In this document: positions 1 through 11,639 of the stretch, in pieces | Layout of the letters: each line of letters opens with the position of its first letter | Position numbering within the stretch: the first letter of the stretch is position 1 | NCBI GenBank assembly: GCA_963575745.1 | Contig: CAUYUJ010014358.1 | Location: 153,819-217,818 of the forward strand | Reading direction: 5' to 3' | DNA from: Prorocentrum cordatum | Taxonomy: Eukaryota; Sar; Dinophyceae; Prorocentrales; Prorocentraceae | DNA: 64,000 bases | Notes under the pieces: model-generated | What the model was told of the DNA's origin: nothing | The model's input: only the letters and a program-made list of their open reading frames with translations | The model's database searches: none | Made by a program: the position numbers and the translations under genes

Positions 1-1399
1 GGTAGTGACAACGTGCTGCTGCTGAGGATCGTACTACTGCTAGCACTACAATCCTCGTGTCTCTGCTACGGTTCCGAATGTCTGAGAAATGCTGGACATC
101 AAAGTCTTGTCTAGCCTGATGTGGCACATGCAGAATATAATTACACGGTACTGCGGCTTAAGCTGGGATCAATTGGGAGTTGTCGACGGACCCTATATCA
201 TCCACACGGCCGCCTACACTGAAATGGTGCGCTGGAAATTTCTGTAGCAGTTGGGACTGAGTACGTATCAAAGTAGGGCAACATATCTTTCTCGGCGGAG
301 CCTCGGCAAAGCCAGCTAATATACCTTTACTAACCAGTCTCTGTGCTGTCTGGACGTCATCATTTGCTAAGGCCTTGACGGCCTTTGTCGTAATGGGCTT
401 GAGTTTGGCACGCAAACGGGGAAGGAAGTACTTCGACCCGTGTCCAATGTGGCCCAGTCTGATTCGCGTGGTACACTCTCTACCGCATGCCGCACACTCT
501 GGTCCTGGGGCATAAAACTGGCCTTGACACATGCTGGATGCATATGAGTGCGGTGAGCGTCCAGGGCCGCGGGACCCGAGGTGACGAAAGTGCAATCGTG
601 ACATGCATATCGGGGGCCATTCCTGAGGTGCCGAACGCGGGGGGGATTAGAAGATCGCTCCTGGAACACACGTGTTTAAACATAGTTTGGAACTTCAAAG
701 CGTGCTGCTGTTCTACAAAGTAGGTCAGCGCTGCTTGCCCAGCTAGTACACAAACGGAACCATTTCCTCGGGCTATCTCTGGTTAGCCTCAACCACCACC
801 ACACATCACCCGTGGGATATTCTTGCCTGGGGAAAATGACTAGTTCAGACATCCAGTGGACGCCCTCTACCAGCTTGTGGTTCCAACTTCCTGGCGCGAA
901 AGAAGGTGGCTCCGGCATTCTCTATTAGACGGTCGGCACCATTTCCATGGATCTTCCCAATAATCTAAGTCTCCTAAGGCTGACAATGACGCACGATGTG
1001 AGGACATTGGCAGTGACAGATACATCAGAAGCAAAATCTTGCATCATGTGCTCACTGTCCTATGCCATCTAAGAGGCGGCCCACGAGTGTGCAGATGCGC
1101 CGTGCCCAATCGTTCCTGGGTGTTTGTTGTTCCGCTGGGGATCAGACCAAGCAAGTGTAAATGAGGCGGGATACCATATGGTTAGCATAGTTAAGCTGGC
1201 GATTCGCATTTAGATTATTGTCATTGTTGACCGTCCCCTTTACAGTCTTACGCGTTTCGTTCGCCTTTTGAGTTTGGGTGCAGATCTCAGGAGCCGTTTG
1301 GGCAAGTCTTGGCAGATCTTGGGCGCGTCTGCAGCTGTCTTGGAGCGTGGGAAGCTCGAAAAAAAAACATGAAATATAGAACCAAAAAATGTAAATCAA
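1..1399. other. gene-free stretch, no recognised feature
   Basis: Mixed-composition DNA with no repeat structure or protein-like frame that I can support. Only short open frames with unremarkable composition occur here. Confidence 0.5.
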
Positions 1400-1660
1400 T
1401 GGTTGATGCATCGTGGGGGCCCTCTTGAGAGTCCTTTCGGGGGCCTCTTGGGCAGTCCCGGTGTGGTATTCGGGTCCTATTGGGCTTTCCTTGGGCGTCT
1501 TGGAGCGCTCTTGGGTTGCCTTGGAAGTTTCTTGGACCGTTTTTGGAACTCTTTTGGCGCACTCCGGGGGCGTCTTCAGCCACACTGCGCGATCCCAGCG
1601 CGCCTCCAAGGCCCTGGAGCCCCCATGGCACGTCGGGGAGCCACCCTGGGAGCCACCAGC
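1400..1660 (-). repeat. degenerate CCCCAAGAGG-type array
   Basis: Repeated GGGGGCCTCTTGGG and CTTGGGCGTCTTGG motifs occur here. They are the reverse complement of the CCCCAAGAGGCC arrays seen at 17.9, 34.6, 37.9 and 38.6 kb. Non-coding. Confidence 0.6.
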
Positions 1661-1699
1661 CCTGTCCCCCACTATGCGTGCGTATTCGTAGAATGTGTA

Positions 1700-2400
1700 C
1701 ACACATATACACATATTTTTATATATATATATATATACACACGCATACATGTACATGAATATGTAAATGTATGTGTAAAGTATACGCACATGCAAATGAC
1801 ATGTAAATGTATGTGTGCATGTGTATGTGGATGTGTAATTATATGTATGTCCGAGTGCACCATAATATGTATATGGATACGAGTATGCCCACATGTGTAC
1901 AGGTATGTATGCATGCATGCATGTATGTATGGATGTGTATATGTACACATATGTATGTATATATGAGTGTATATGAGCGCGTATGTATGTGTACGTATGT
2001 GTTCATATACGTATGTGAGGATGTATGTATGTGCACGCGTGAACGTATGTGTTGATGCACGTATGAAGGCAGGCATGTGTGGATGTAAAGATGTGTGTAT
2101 GGATGGATGGATGTACGTATGCATGTATGCACGCGTGCATGCATGTATGCATGTATGTACGCATGTATGTGCGTATGCACGTATGGACACATGTATATAT
2201 GTATGTGTGTGAATGCATGTATGGTTGCATGTACGAATGCATGAACGTGGGCACGCGCACGCACGCACGGATGTAAGTAGGCACGCATGCGCGCATGCAT
2301 GGATGTGTGTATGTGTGCACGTGCATGCGTGCACGCATGCATGTGTGCGTACGTGTATGCATGCACGCACGCACGCACGCGCGCACGCACGCACGCATGA
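1700..2400. repeat. ATGTATGC / GCACGCAC microsatellite
   Basis: About 700 bp of alternating purine-pyrimidine repeats: TA dinucleotides at the left, then ATGTATGC-type units, then GCACGCACGC at the right. The long open frames across it translate to Tyr/Cys/Met/Val or His/Thr/Arg repeats and are not genes. Alternating purine-pyrimidine DNA of this kind can form Z-DNA. Confidence 0.9.
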
Positions 2401-3116
2401 GCAGGGGCGGGGCGTTGGGAACCCAGACCCCCGACGTTGTTCTGAACCGTGGGCCCCCAGACATATGGACCGTTCTACCACAGACCGGTTTCGCGCCAGG
2501 TTCGCTGTGCGATGGTCCTGGGGCCCAGCTAGGGTTGAGCGTGCTTTGGGAGGACAAACTCTCTGTTCAGGCCCAAAACGCTGACGACGGTCTGATTCAC
2601 GCATGCGCTGGAACTCTGATTCAAGTCTGGCCCTCAGCACCAACTCCGATTTAGGTCTGCCTGGAACTCGGATATTAAACTCTGGCCCCCAGGCCCAAGT
2701 CTGATTTAGGTCTGGCTGGGAACTCTAAAGTATGACTTTGGTTTGGTCTGGGCCCGCCGAAACCAATGTCGCGGCGTCAGCCCAAAACGCTGCTGGGTCG
2801 GCCCCGTGCGCATGCGTCTTCAAGAACAACAGAAGGAATGCGCACGCCACGCGGCAGGTCACGGCTGGGGGCCCAGCCGCCACCTGCCAAAAACTACGAG
2901 CTGGGGCGGGGCAGCGCCCCCCGCCTGCGCGGCCCTGCCCAAAACTGCTAAACGGCAGCTGGGGCGAAAAAAAGCCCCCCAAATCCCCGCCGCCCGCCCC
3001 CGGGACAGGTCGGGGGCAGGACGCGCAGAGGAGAAGCGCCGCACATTTCGCAAGGCTCGGGGACGCGGGGGGCGCCCTGGGAGGCGCCCAGAACGAAAGC
3101 GGGGACAAGGGGCAAC
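2401..3116. other. gene-free spacer with CTCTGATTTA-like repeats
   Basis: The left half carries degenerate AACTCTGATTCAAGTCTGG motifs, related to the 146-bp repeat at 4.7 kb. The right half is GC-rich with no supported gene. Confidence 0.4.
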
Positions 3117-3637
3117 GGCGGGAACGATCGCGAGAACGAAGGCGGAGGCGAGGGCAGGAACTGGGGCGGGAACCGGGGCGGGGGCGATGGGCGAGAACGA
3201 GGGCGACAACCAAGGCGAGAATGAGGGCGGGAACGAAGGCGGGAATGAGGGCGGGAACGAGGGCGGGAACGAAGGCGGGAACGAAGGCGGGAACGAGGGC
3301 GAGAACGAGGGAGATAAAGAGGGCGGGAACGAGGGCGGGAGCGAGGGCGGGAGCGAAGGCGGGAACAATGGCGAGAACAAGGGCGGGAGCGACGGCAAAC
3401 GACGGCGGGAGCGACGGCGGGAGCGAAGGCGAAAACGAGGGAGAGAACGAAGGCGAAAACGACGGTGGGAACGAGGGCCAAAACGAGAGCGAGAACGAGG
3501 GCGGGAACGAAGGCGCGAACGAAGGCGCGAACGAAGGCGGGAACGAGGGCGAGAACGAGGGCGAGAACGAGGGCGGGAGCGAGGGCGGGTACGAAGGCGG
3601 GAGCGAGGGCGGGAACGAGGGCGGGGGGGCGCCTCTG
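3117..3637 (+). repeat. GGCGGGAACGAG minisatellite, block 1
   Basis: About 40 copies of a 12-bp unit, GGCGGGAACGAG, with single-base variants (GAGAACGAGGGC, GGAGCGACGGC). The period is a multiple of three, so several frames stay open and give Gly-Asn-Glu or Arg-Glu-Arg repeats. These frames are artefacts. Confidence 0.92.
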
Positions 3638-3957
3638 GGCGCCTCCGGGATTCCTCCGTGCGCCTCGGGAATTCCCCAGGCGCCTCCGGGGAACCTCCAG
3701 GGAACCTCCGGGGAACCTCCGGGGAACATCCAGGAGGTTTGCTTGAAGTCTGTTGGAAGTCTGTTTGAAGTATGTGTAAGGTCTGTTTGGGGTCTGTTTG
3801 AAGTACACGATGTTTTGGGCCAAACTCTGATAAAGGTCCGTTCGAGGTCTATCTAGGTTCGTTTGAAGTCTGTTTGAGGTCTGGCCGAAACTCTGTTTCA
3901 AGTCTGATTTCCCCGACAGGCCTTTGGGTTCCCCGGGCGGCCTCCGGGCGGCCCCGG
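3638..3957. other. spacer between minisatellite blocks
   Basis: Contains short tandem GAACCTCCGGG and GTCTGTTTGAA motifs. No gene is seen. It separates two blocks of the same 12-bp minisatellite. Confidence 0.5.
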
Positions 3958-4345
3958 CACGAGGACGAGAACGAAGGCGGGAATGAGGGCGGGAACGAGG
4001 GCGGGAACAATGGCGGGAACGAAGGCGGGAACGAGCGCGAGAACGAGGGCGGCGGGAACGATTGCGGGAACGAGCGCGAGAACGAGGGCGGGAACGAGGG
4101 CGGGAACGAAGGCGGGAACGAGGGCGAGAGCGAGGGAGATAAAGAGGGCGAGAATGAGGGCGGGAACGAGGGCGGGAACAAGGGCGAGAACGACGGCGGG
4201 AGCGACGGCGGGAACGACGGCGAGAGCGACGGCGGGAGCGAAGGCGAAAACGAGGGTGGGAATGAAGGTTGGAAAGAGGGCGGGAACCAGGGCGGGAACG
4301 ACGGTGAGAGCAAGGACGGGATCGAAAGCGAAGACGAAAAAGAGG
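3958..4345 (+). repeat. GGCGGGAACGAG minisatellite, block 2
   Basis: The same 12-bp unit as at 3.1-3.6 kb, in the same orientation. Degenerate GC-rich tails follow to about 4.5 kb. Confidence 0.9.
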
Positions 4346-4699
4346 GCTGATGTGAAAATGGCCTCGGGCGGGGGCAAGGGCGGGCGCGGGGGCAAGGGCG
4401 GAGACGAGGCCGTGCGCGGGGCCTGGAGCGGGGGAGCGAGGGCGAGAACGAGGGCAGGACACTGAGGCCGCGGAGCGAAGACTGACGCTCGATACGGAGG
4501 AGGGGGAGAGGGAGGATGAGGAGGACGAGGAGGAGGAACAAAAAGACAAAGGGAGGAATGGGGGCCGAGGGCAGGGGAGGGACAGCACGTGGAGGGCGAC
4601 GGCGACCGAGGAAGGAGGAAACGGGATTGGTGAGGCCAAGGGGGAAGGAAGGGGAGGAGGAGGGCCGCCCGGGACTGCCGGAGCTCCGATGGTACTTTG

Positions 4700-5100
4700 A
4701 TTCAGCTCTGTTTTGGCTCTGGCCTGAAACTCTTCTCTGGTTTGGCTGAAACTCTGATTTGGCTCTGGCCTAAAACTCTGATTCATGTCTCTGGTTTAGC
4801 TGAAACTCTGATTTAGCTCTTGTCTGGAACTCTGATTCAACTCTGATTTAGCTATGTTTTGGCTCTGGCCTGAAACTCTTCTCTGGTTCGGCTGAAACTC
4901 TGATTTGGCTCTGGCCTCAAACTCTGATTCATCTCTCTGGTTTAGCTGAAACTCTGATTTAGCTCTTGTCTGGAACTCTGAAGTAACTCTAATTTCGCTC
5001 TGGCTGGGGACAGAGCCGAATCATATTCAAATCAGAGTTCAGACCAAATTCAGATCAGAGTCTAAAATCAGAGATGAAATAGAGTTCCAGGCCAGAGTTG
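4700..5100. repeat. 146-bp tandem duplication built of CTCTGATTTAGCT units
   Basis: GTTTTGGCTCTGGCCTGAAA recurs at 4710 and 4856, a 146-bp period. Each unit is itself made of shorter ACTCTGATTTGGCTCTGG-like blocks. A partly inverted AGAGTTCAGACC-rich tail lies at 5.03-5.10 kb. Confidence 0.8.
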
Positions 5101-5109
5101 AATCTGAGT

Positions 5110-6600
5110 TGAATCAGAATATTATCATTAGCGTTGTTTTAGTTTAGCTTTTGAGGCTAGTTTGCCTCCCAAACACACATTCAAAGCTAGGGCCCCCAAA
5201 AGCCGATTTGTTTGCAACAAGATGTGAACTACAAAAAACGTTGTGCTTTGCCAAGACGCGAGGAAGCCTCGCTCTCGGGCCACAATTCGGGCCGCTGGCG
5301 GCCGTTTGGGAGGATATCCGCGCCTCCACCCTAGCGAGGAGGTCTGGGGAGGGGTGGGCCCCCGGGACCTCACTGCAGGAGCTGGGCCGCTGTGCAGCGG
5401 CGGCTGGCCGTCCGGTTTGGCTCACAGGGCGCCTCGGCCCTCTCTGCCCCCATCTGCGCACCGCCCGCCGCTCATGCGCCGAACCCCGAGCCGCCCTCCG
5501 CAGCGCGGGCAGAGGAGCCCGCCCGAGCCGGGATGGCTGCGCGGCCGGCGGGGGTCTCCGAGGGCACCCCCCTGGAGGCCGACCCTGTGGGCTCCGAGCC
5601 CTCCCCGACGAGGGGTCCACGGCCCTCCCCTGGCCGCAAGTCTTCCCGCGGGGCCCGCTCCCGCTCTTGCCCGCTCCTGCCCGCCTCTCTGGCTGCTCGT
5701 TCCCGTCTCCCCACTCCCTCCTCCATCATCCCTCCTACCTACAGCAGGGGCTCGACCACAAGAAACCTTCCACAAGAAACCCACCCCTAGAGACTCCTTG
5801 ATTTTGGGTGTGGGAGCGTCACAGCTTCCGTCGCAAAACCATCGAAACGCAAGATAAGCCAGGGCACCCTGGAGACAGGCAGGGTATTTCTTGGCTTGGG
5901 TCTCCACTGTACCTACTCTTTCCCCTGCCGGCGAGAGGGCTGTCGCCCTTTTCGGCCGAAGCCCCAGGGCCCGGGGACCGTCGGGGAACGGCTCGGGATG
6001 AGAAGCCAGTCCCGGGATAGGGGCCCAGACCTCGGAGGGCCGCGCCGCGAGAAAGTCACAACGCCAGATGTCTGGGTCCCTTCCCCCTCCACCCTCCACT
6101 CCAGTGCTCACTTTCCCCTGGTGCCCATCTACGCTTGCTGATACTCAGGCTTGGTGCTCTCACATTGCCCAGGCAACTGGTTGCTGCACCCGATTGAAAG
6201 CCGTGGCTACGGCCAATTGGCACGCCACTCAAAAATGTGTTGTTGCCCAGCCATCCAGTGGTGTTGGGTCCCCGTTCTGAATCAGCTGCGCCCCGCGTCG
6301 TAGTATTTGATTAGCCATAGTACTACTCATACCCATGCTCTTCGTAGTGTCATTAATACGAGTCGTGTCATGAGTTTTCGTACTACACTTGTATGTCTGA
6401 ATCATATGATTGCTAGCGCCCATCATGGAATTATCCGTTCTTGATTGGCGTACTATTGGTGAGAATGTTGACATGCTTACTGAGCTTCGCTATAGTAGTC
6501 GTGTTCGTATTAGTATGTTTACCCATACGTAGTATTATTAATCGCACTACGACTGTTAGAATGAATAGTGTGGTACGTCGCCTTCATGTGAATAGTGTGT
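5110..6600. other. gene-free stretch
   Basis: GC-rich to about 6.1 kb, then AT-richer with scattered CGTAGTAGTATT-like motifs. Open frames are Pro/Arg/Ala-rich shadows. I find no domain or conserved-looking segment. Confidence 0.4.
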
Positions 6601-6815
6601 TTAAATTTCATACTCTTCCTCTTCCTCTTCCTCGTCCTCCTCCCACCTGCTTTTCTTCACCCTCCTCTTCCTTCTCAATATTCTCAGTCTCCTCCTCCTC
6701 CTCCTCCACCACCGCATCCTTCTCCTCCTCCTCCTCATCATCATCATCATCATCATCATCCTCATCCTCATCCTCATCCTCCTCCTCATCCTCCTAATCC
6801 TCCCTCCTCCCATCC
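6600..6815. repeat. CCT/CAT trinucleotide tract
   Basis: CCTCTTCCTC grades into (CAT)n and CCTCAT repeats. The open frames are Ser, His or Pro homopolymers and were rejected as genes. Confidence 0.9.
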
Positions 6816-6859
6816 CTCCTCACCACCTCACCCCGCCCATCCGCGCCTGTACCCTCCGC

Positions 6860-7140
6860 AGGTCAACAAGTTTCGGCACATCCCTCACACGCTTCGTAGC
6901 CCAATGGGGAGCTCCACCTACGGCATCAGTGGGAGCGTTCACGTGCCGCCCCGCACCCATTTCGGCACACCCCGCACACGCTTCGTGGCCCCGTAAGAAG
7001 CTCCACATCAGGCCCCAGTCGGAGCGATCGCATGCCGCCCCGCGCCCATTTCGGTACACTCCCAGTGGGGAAGTTCGCGTGCCGCTCCGCATCTCGGCGC
7101 ATCCCTCACACGCTTCGTGGCCCCACATAGGGAGCTCTGC
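6860..7140 (-). repeat. ~90-bp satellite, 3 copies
   Basis: Units carry CACACGCTTCGTGGCCCC followed by a GGGAGCTCC block, at about 90-bp spacing (near 6891, 6980 and 7112). This is the reverse complement of the ~90-bp satellite at 61.2-62.0 kb. Confidence 0.75.
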
Positions 7141-8567
7141 CGAAGACGACCATCACAACTGCCTCACTCCCAGCTGCACATGGCTGGGTCCTTCGCCAGG
7201 ATCACGCTGTCGGCGGCCACTTGAATCCCAAGCAGCGGCAGGGCAACGGCGGGACGCCACGAAGCGATTCCGGCGCGGACAGAGGAGGGGAAGCGCGGAA
7301 GGTACGAAGAGCAGAACACGCAGCAGCTCAAAAGCATCATCCACCTTCACCTCCCGTCCCCCCTCGCCCACCCCCCGCCCCCTCTTCTTCGCCCCCCCTC
7401 TCCCCCTTCCGCACACGCCCTCCAAGTAACTCCCGAGGGGAGAAGGCAGGAGGAGGAGGGGAGGCAGGAGGAGGCAAGAGAAACAAACTCGAGGAGGGCA
7501 GGATAGAAGAGGACGAAGACGGGGCAGGAGAACGAGGCAGGAGGTAGGAAAGTATCAGGAGGAGGGGCGAGAGGAGAGGGTGTAAGGGGCGCGCGAGGAG
7601 AAAGCAGGCAGGATGAAGACGAACTGGAAGGAAGAATGACTGGGGGGCAAGGGGTACGGCAGGTTCACGTCGAGATGTAGTCGGCATTGGTCCCTGACAC
7701 CGCGTGGATCGTTCGACGTTGAGCGATTGCGGCAGTCCCGATGACGCAGATCGATCGATGTCGGCCGATTGCGGACCACTGGCTGCGTTCAAGGCTCGGA
7801 CGCCCTAGCCGAGCCCGCCGCCGCGACAGCGCGGCGCGGACCAGCCGTGCACCGTCGCCGTCACCGAGCGAAGGAGGGGCAGGAGGAGTGAGAAGGATCG
7901 GGCAGGAGGAGGAGGAGGATGGAGGAGAAGGGTCGAGCAGCAGAAGGAGGAGCTTCGTCTGCGCCCTGCCAAACCCCCCAGGAGGAGGCAGGAGGACAGG
8001 CATGATGCGCGCGCGTGCGCACGCGCTCGCGCGGTCGCGCGCGCGGTCGGGCGCGGAGACCGCCGGAGCGCGCACTGGCTGGCTCCTTCGGATTCCTCTT
8101 CACGGCCTCGCGGGGGGGCGGCGGGCGACGTGCCACGAACGACGGCGGCGGCGGCGGTGGCGGCGCGGATGGCTCCAGAGGTCCTCCAGGGCACCCTGAC
8201 AGCCACGAAAGGATGCCCGCACAGAATCAGTCCTCGCCTGAGAAGGAGGAGGAGGAGGAGGAGGAGGAGGAGGAGAGCCGCGTGCCCGAAGGATTCGGGC
8301 GGCAGCCAGCGATGTACCCCGCCCGCAGGAGGGCACCCGCTTACCCCGAACCAGATCACCTACCTGTACATCAAATGTCCATCCACTGCTTACATCCCAT
8401 TGTTTCTCAGGTGTCAGGGCCACCACTATTTCCGCTACGGCATTCACCACGGAGCCGTCGTAGCACCGACGCGAACGCCGACAACAGGCAGCAGCAGGCA
8501 CGCCACTCAGGGCTGCAGCCACACAACACCTTCTCGCAACGCACCAGAGCAAACAACCAACGCAACA
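7141..8567. other. gene-free purine-rich stretch
   Basis: AGGAGG-rich polypurine DNA with short (GGA)n runs near 7.45-7.6, 7.88-7.95 and 8.24-8.28 kb. No supported gene. Confidence 0.4.
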
Positions 8568-9243
8568 TCCGCTACAAGCTCCTACAATGGCGGCAACATG
8601 GAGATCAACCGCGATCAGGCCATCAAGCACATCGCCGCCATGGAGACCAACCTCGAGCCACACCCCAAGCAGGGGACCCCCGACGCGCCCAGCCGAACTC
8701 ACGATCGGCGTGGGCCTCGCATGGTAGAGTCAAGATAAATGGGCCGCGCAATGGGCAGCCCAACACCCCGACTCCTATTGGAATAAGGGCGCCAGCAAGA
8801 AGACCATGAGCACCAACGGCAAGGGCAAGGGCAGCTTGCCCAAGCCTTGCGACGACTACACCGAGGACGGCAACCAGCCGCAGAAGGGCAAGAAAGGAGA
8901 AGAGGGACAAGGGCAAACAACCACTCCCCCACGAGAGGAGGACACTGCAGCCAAGAAGAAGCAGAGGGAGTCCACCTAGGACTACAATGACCACCTCAAC
9001 CACATCATCAGCAATGGCATGCCCATTCGCATAGTCTACGCCACCAGAAGGTACGTCTGGGAGGCAGCACCAACGATCCAAAACTCAAAGAGGCGCGGAA
9101 GAAAGTCAAGGCAGCTGAACAACGACGAGCAGCAGCAGCGGCCATGCAGGCCAGCACTGCTGGCCTACCCAGTACAGACGCAGAAGCACAGATCGCCTTC
9201 ATCAAAGCGATGATTATCAGCAGCATGCTCCCAGATCCCTGTC
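8568..9243 (+). pseudogene. decayed coding fragment of unknown family
   Basis: Three stretches on the plus strand read like ordinary protein rather than repeat translation. They are a segment near 8598-8660 containing NMEINRDQAIKHIAAMETN, a segment at 8739-8980 containing DKWAAQWAAQHPDSYW followed by a Lys/Glu/Gln-rich tail, and a segment at about 9058-9240 containing DPKLKEARKKVKAAEQRRAA, which looks coiled-coil. They lie in different frames and are split by a TAG at about 8980 and by frame changes. I infer one disrupted gene, possibly the first ORF of a non-LTR element, but I do not recognise the family. It could instead be a multi-exon gene with short introns. Confidence 0.35.
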
Positions 9244-9904
9244 AGCGATCAGTGGGCGAGTGGGGGTCGATGCATCCCCCCTATGCCTATCCCCTCATCG
9301 TCGCTCTTGACTGGTGGTCTCGTCCTTTTCCCCAGGGACGGCATCCCAGCGATTTTTCACGGTGCCAGGGCCCAGCGAGGGTCTCCAAAGGACAAAGGTG
9401 GGCCAAAGCCTCCCGTCGTGGGTTCTTCGCGACGGGCAGGGAGGCGGACAGACAGAGGAAAGACGAGAGAGGCGAGACGAGCGCCAGAGCCGTGCACGTT
9501 CCACTATGGGAGCCCGCAGATGCCCATGATGGGGCGTTGGCGGGACTGAGTTTAGCGGGATCAGGTCAGTGATGTGTACCAAGGAACGCCCCCGCCCCAA
9601 GCCCCCGCCCCATCGCACTAACCAGAACTGCCGTCATCCGGAAAAAACACCAACCACGGCAGGCCTGGATTAGCGATTCTCGCAATTCTGGCTCTCGGGG
9701 CTCCAATCACTAAGCGGCTCCCCTTGCCCAGGGTCCTGGCTTCATCCGACATGAGGACATGGCGTGGAGGCCGCGGCCTCAGCGAAGAAGGTGGGAACTC
9801 GACCACCAGGCCCGCTGGCCGCCCGTCGGGCGAAGTCGCAAAGGCGAGCCTTGTTGGGAGCGGGAGTAGGGGCCTCCCAGATGGGGTCGGAGCAGGTGAA
9901 GTCG
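9244..9904. other. gene-free stretch
   Basis: Mixed GC-rich DNA. No gene or repeat that I can support. Confidence 0.4.
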
Positions 9905-10025
9905 GATGGTGAAGCCGCATCGGCGATGCACCGCCGATGCAACGGCGATGCATCGGCGACGTCGGCGTTGAGAAACTCGGGATCCGCATCGAGAGGCATC
10001 GCCGATGTATCGGCGATGCGGCGCG
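9905..10025. repeat. cluster of palindromic CATCGGCGATG motifs
   Basis: CATCGGCGATG, GCCGATGCA and ATCGCCGATGTATCGGCGAT recur in both orientations within 120 bp and can fold on themselves. A single related motif lies near 50662. Confidence 0.7.
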
Positions 10026-10095
10026 ATCATCCGACCCCATGGGTTCGGACCCCATCTGGGAGGCCTAATGAGAAGCGCCCCGCCTGTTCGAAAGG

Positions 10096-10210
10096 CCCCC
10101 CCTGGGGAAACCAGAGGGTACCGATACAACTACTCCCTGGACCTCTCCAAGGGTGCGTTGAGGGCCTCCCAGGAGCCCCAAAAAGCGAAAATGAAGCCAG
10201 GGTAGCAGTA
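10096..10210. repeat. dispersed repeat shared with 33.65-33.79 kb
   Basis: Contains GGGGAAACC, CTACTCCCTGGACCTCTCC, GGGTGCGTT and AGGGCCTCCCAGGAG in the same order as 33650-33790. Two diverged copies of one short interspersed element are likely. Class unknown. Confidence 0.65.
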
Positions 10211-10535
10211 TCGACGCCTTTTCCTCCTGCTCCTCAGCAAATGAGGGGGGGGACGGGGAACGGGGGGAGGGGACCGCGAGGGGGAGGCAGAGCACAGAGA
10301 GGGCGGGAGGGGGCGAGAGCAGCAGCAGCAGCATAGGCAGGAGCGCACGATGGAGAGGCCACGCGCGCGGGGCCCGCACTGCGCCTCGTCGTACTCGGCC
10401 TTGGCGTTGACCCAGTCCTGGGCCTTGGGCGGCGCGGGGGGCCGACGGCGGCGACCGACCGACGGCCGTCAGCAGACGACGACGCGGAGGCCAGAATCAG
10501 AGTTACCAACCTCGCGAGCACCACCGTCACAGCCG

Positions 10536-10722
10536 ATGCGATGGCCACCATCACCATCATCACCGACCACAGTAGAAACGTCATGATCAGCATCATCATC
10601 AGCAGCATCATCGTCAGAAGCATCAGCATCAGCATCAGCATCCGCATCAGGATCAACATCAGCATAATCATCAGCATCAGCATCATAGTCATCAGCAGCA
10701 TCATCATCAACAATATCATTCC

Positions 10723-10763
<41 letters not shown>

Positions 10764-11005
10764 GCATCATCAGCATCATCCTCATCCTCATCCTCATTCT
10801 CATTCTCATATTCATCATCATCCTCATCATCAGAATCATCATCATCGTCGTCGTCCTCATCCTCATGGTCATTCGCATCCACATCCTCATCCCCATCATC
10901 ATCATGACCACCATCAGCCTCAAGAGCATGATCATTGTCATCATTCTCATCATCAGCCTCAGCATCAGCACCAGCATCAGCATCATGGCCATCATCAACA
11001 GCATA
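10536..11005. repeat. (CAT)n / CATCAG microsatellite
   Basis: Imperfect CATCAT, CATCAG and CATCCT triplet array. Its frames give Ile/Ser, Met or Asp homopolymer-like translations, not genes. Confidence 0.92.
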
Positions 11006-11254
11006 GTTAGGGCATCGACGTGATCAGCATCGTCATCGGAACGGTTAGTATCCACGACCTCGCATAACATACAATAGCAGCAATATCGCAATTGCCATCG
11101 ACCATCATGCATCATGCATGTCCAAAACTATGAACATCCCCGAAACAAAAAAAAACAGCATCCTCATCGTCAGAATCATCAGCGTCATCATCATCACCAT
11201 AGTCATACACGCCATACTCAGCCAGCAAGAACCAGCATCATCACCATCAACCAC

Positions 11255-11332
11255 GTCAGCCTCATCAGCAGCAGCATCCGCATCCACATCATCATCATCA
11301 TCAGCATCATCAACATGATCAGCATCATCAGT

Positions 11333-11386
<54 letters not shown>

Positions 11387-11500
11387 TTCATCATCATCAT
11401 CATCATCATCGTCATCATCATCATCATAATCAGGCTCCTCATCATCAGCATCATCATCACCATCATCATCAACATCATCATAATCATCATCTCCACCACC

Positions 11501-11534
<34 letters not shown>

Positions 11535-11625
11535 TCACCATCATCACCAACATCACCACCACCACCATCACCATCATCAAGCCATTACCACCATCATCGT
11601 TGACACTATCATCACCACAATCATC
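11255..11625. repeat. (CAT)n microsatellite
   Basis: Nearly perfect (CAT)n, interrupted by CACCAC and CAGCAT. A second block of the same type as 10.5-11.0 kb. Confidence 0.92.
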
Positions 11626-11639
11626 ATCACCGCAGTGAA

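Noticed and set aside
1700-2400. 183- to 323-codon frames in the ATGTATGC tract
   Set aside because: Microsatellite translation only.
2725-4786. Very long open frames (334-612 codons) on both strands
   Set aside because: Translation of the 12-bp GC-rich minisatellite; Gly-Asn-Glu, Arg-Glu-Arg or Pro-Ser-Phe repeats with no conserved segment.
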